A stretch of 64,000 bases of DNA from Paenibacillus xylanexedens (GTDB taxonomy: Bacteria > Bacillota > Bacilli > Paenibacillales > Paenibacillaceae): assembly GCF_007680605.1 (NCBI RefSeq), contig NZ_VEIO01000002.1, forward strand, positions 248,001 through 312,000, in the 5' to 3' direction. The position numbers were made by a program, and so were the translations under genes. Below the pieces are notes generated by a model. That model was not told the DNA's origin. It did not search any database and saw only the letters and a list, made by a program, of their open reading frames with translations. This document shows, piece after piece, positions 62,355 to 64,000 of the stretch (position 1 is its first letter; the number at the start of each line of letters is the position of its first letter).

Positions 62355-63275
62355 TTAGAACGTTTTGGCATACGAAATCAGTGCCGTAATCGTAATAATG
62401 TTAAGCAGCGTGGAGATCAGCACCGTCTGAGCCGCAAAATCGGGTTCGTTGTCATATTCCTCGGCGAGAATGGATGAGTTGACCCCGGTAGGCATGCCTG
62501 ATGCGATAATGAGGGCCTGAGCCGCTATGCCTTCAAGCCCGAGTAGTAGCACAATGCTGATCCCGATTGCCGGGCCAATCAGCAGGCGTAAAAATGTGCT
62601 AATATACACATCAAGACGATATAAACGAATCGGGTATTTCACGATTTGTGCCCCGAGTGTCAGCAGTGCAACGGCAACCATACTTTGCTGTGCGTAGGTG
62701 AGTGGCATGGACAGAAAGGTAGGTAAAGGCAGCTTCCACGCTTGAAACAAAATGCCTAGCAGCAACGCATACGGTACAGGCATTTTCAGAAAACCGATAA
62801 TGACTGCACGGTAGTTCCCTTTGAGCTTCGCGCCTTGGATGGACAGAACACCATAGGTGAAGGTGAGCAAAGACTGCAAGGACATGACCAGTGCCTGAAT
62901 GGATGAGGCGAGCGGGTCACCCCGGAATACCAGTGCGTTAATCGGCAGACCGTAGTTGCCTGCGTTATCCAGCATGATACTATTGTTGAAGGCGGCTTTC
63001 ATGCCTTTGTTCATACGGAACGAGCGGGCGACCACAGACCCTATAATATAGAGAATGAGTACATAGATCGCGTAAAAAAGCGTAACCGTGCCAAGCAACT
63101 CACCGGACATATTTGAGTGATACATGCTCATAAAGACGGCTGCGGGGGTAATACAATAGAAATTGATTTTGGCAAGGGTGTACAAGTCCAGCTTGAACAC
63201 CTTTTGCATCCAGGACCCGACAGCAATCAGGAGAAAGACGGGCAGGACGACTTCTAACATGATGTCTGCAATCAT
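62355..63275 (-). CDS. AEC family transporter (auxin efflux carrier-like)
   Basis: ATG at 63275 chosen for AAAAAGGAAG upstream. 306 aa, ten predicted membrane helices in two bundles separated by a loop near residues 145-160. NNSIMLDNAGNYGLPINALVFRG (about 99-121) and ASGMPTGVNSSILAEEYDNEPDFAAQTVLISTLL (about 260-293) are the AEC family signatures. Probable export or uptake of a carboxylate such as malate. Divergent from mug. Confidence 0.92.
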   Translation of the reverse strand: MIADIMLEVVLPVFLLIAVGSWMQKVFKLDLYTLAKINFYCITPAAVFMSMYHSNMSGELLGTVTLFYAIYVLILYIIGSVVARSFRMNKGMKAAFNNSIMLDNAGNYGLPINALVFRGDPLASSIQALVMSLQSLLTFTYGVLSIQGAKLKGNYRAVIIGFLKMPVPYALLLGILFQAWKLPLPTFLSMPLTYAQQSMVAVALLTLGAQIVKYPIRLYRLDVYISTFLRLLIGPAIGISIVLLLGLEGIAAQALIIASGMPTGVNSSILAEEYDNEPDFAAQTVLISTLLNIITITALISYAKTF

Positions 63276-63395
63276 TGGTTCAGCTTCCTTTTTCATGAAA
63301 ATTTCTGTTCTTTACGGAAAACACTTCGATCATTATATCATTTTATACACAGCTGTAAGGAGATTTGGTCAAAAAAGTTCAGGAGGTGTTACTCT

Positions 63396-63911
63396 ATGAT
63401 CCCGGATCATCTGGATACTGGCTTATCGATCTTGTTTATTGGCTTCAATCCCAGCATTACGTCGGGAGAAACGGGTCATCATTATGCGTACAAAGGCAAT
63501 CGCTTCTGGCGCATTCTGGAGCGTTCCGGGCTGACCCCGCGTTTATATGATACAACAGAGGACGGTGAACTATTGAAGCTGGGATATGGGTTCACCAATA
63601 TCGTAGCCCGTCCAACGAAAGGCATTGAGGATATTACGAAGGAAGAGTATGCGGAGGGGCGCGAGATTTTGCGGGAAAAGCTGAAGACATACCGGCCGGA
63701 TATCGCTTGTTTTGTGGGCAAAGGTGTATACACCCAGTACAGCAAACGCTCCAAAGTCGAATGGGGATTCCAGGATGACCCGGTTGTGAAAGAAATTCAG
63801 GAGTTCGTTGCGCCTTCGTCTAGTGGACTTGTACGCATGTCGATGGATGAAATTGTGGCAATCTATGCCCAGCTTGCGGATTTTGTGGCGGGGAAGAACG
63901 GTGCAGAATAG
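63396..63911 (+). CDS. mug: G:T/U mismatch-specific DNA glycosylase
   Basis: 171 aa with CAGGAGGTG upstream. UDG family 2: motif LFIGFNPSITSGETGHHYAYKGNRFWRIL (about residues 13-41) with the catalytic-region Asn, and VAPSSSGLVRM (about 138-148), the second active-site loop. It excises uracil or thymine mispaired with guanine in base-excision repair. Length is normal. The terminator follows. Confidence 0.94.
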   Translation: MIPDHLDTGLSILFIGFNPSITSGETGHHYAYKGNRFWRILERSGLTPRLYDTTEDGELLKLGYGFTNIVARPTKGIEDITKEEYAEGREILREKLKTYRPDIACFVGKGVYTQYSKRSKVEWGFQDDPVVKEIQEFVAPSSSGLVRMSMDEIVAIYAQLADFVAGKNGAE

Positions 63912-63949
63912 GAAAAATCGGCGTACTTCACGATGTCATTCGTGGATTT

Positions 63950-63998
63950 GAGTTCACCCGTTCGGCGATGGCCGGAGAGGGTGGATTCTTTTTTTTCG
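63950..63998 (+). terminator. Terminator of mug
   Basis: GAGTTCACCC pairs with GGGTGGATTC (two wobbles), with an inner TTCGGC/GCCGGA hairpin, followed by eight T. Confidence 0.8.
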
Positions 63999-64000
63999 AC

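Overview
The window reads as a chromosomal segment of a low-to-moderate GC, endospore-former-like Gram-positive bacterium, most likely Paenibacillus. The pointers are strong AGGAGG-type ribosome sites with frequent GTG and TTG starts, copper-amine-oxidase N-terminal (stalk) domains on secreted proteins, YesM/YesN-type two-component pairs, menaquinone made by the futalosine route (mqnB, mqnD), and YtrA-type GntR plus ABC operons. No transposase, phage gene, rRNA, ordinary tRNA or CRISPR array was seen. The species assignment is inference.

Layout. 1-9 kb: a truncated chemoreceptor, a secreted CotH-like kinase, a second chemoreceptor behind a textbook sigma-D promoter, a NarL-type two-component system, and a cold-shock gene. 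9.4-17.9 kb: a YesN regulator, a YesM-like kinase and a sugar-binding lipoprotein (probably a three-part sugar sensor), followed by an mglBAC-type sugar importer with a cre site and an attenuator between mglB and mglA. 18-22.4 kb: a histidine kinase carrying a degenerate GGDEF domain, a DUF418 membrane protein and a secreted helveticin-J-like protein. 22.5-25.7 kb: an ADP-ribose cluster (NrtR-like Nudix regulator, NADAR, PARG-like and macrodomain proteins) with its own palindromic operator, ending in a large branched hairpin. 25.7-30.7 kb: a Fur-controlled ferri-siderophore importer without its own ATPase, and a Btr-like regulator. 31-36.7 kb: an oxidoreductase, pyroglutamyl peptidase, futalosine-pathway genes and long non-coding stretches with unusual repeats. 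36.7-50.5 kb: two GntR/ABC operons and assorted housekeeping and secreted proteins.

50.6-59.9 kb is the most notable region. Tandem overlapping WYL regulators point away from an RNA-repair operon: Ro60-like rsr, a RlaP-type nucleotidyltransferase, Hen1 RNA 2'-O-methyltransferase, and Pnkp kinase-phosphatase-ligase. Between the regulators and rsr lies a non-coding RNA that folds on paper as a Y RNA: two 9-bp basal stem segments carrying a circularly permuted tRNA mimic (anticodon-like arm, T-arm, a 7-bp acceptor stem closed by a hexaloop, then the D-arm). 60-64 kb: a GNAT-like synthase, a pentapeptide-repeat protein, a small conserved-looking ORF, an AEC transporter and the mismatch glycosylase Mug.

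Together the ADP-ribose cluster and the Ro/Y RNA/RNA-repair operon suggest that this stretch includes defence or damage-reversal functions acting on nucleic acids. All functions are assigned by reading motifs and remembered family features; no database search was run.
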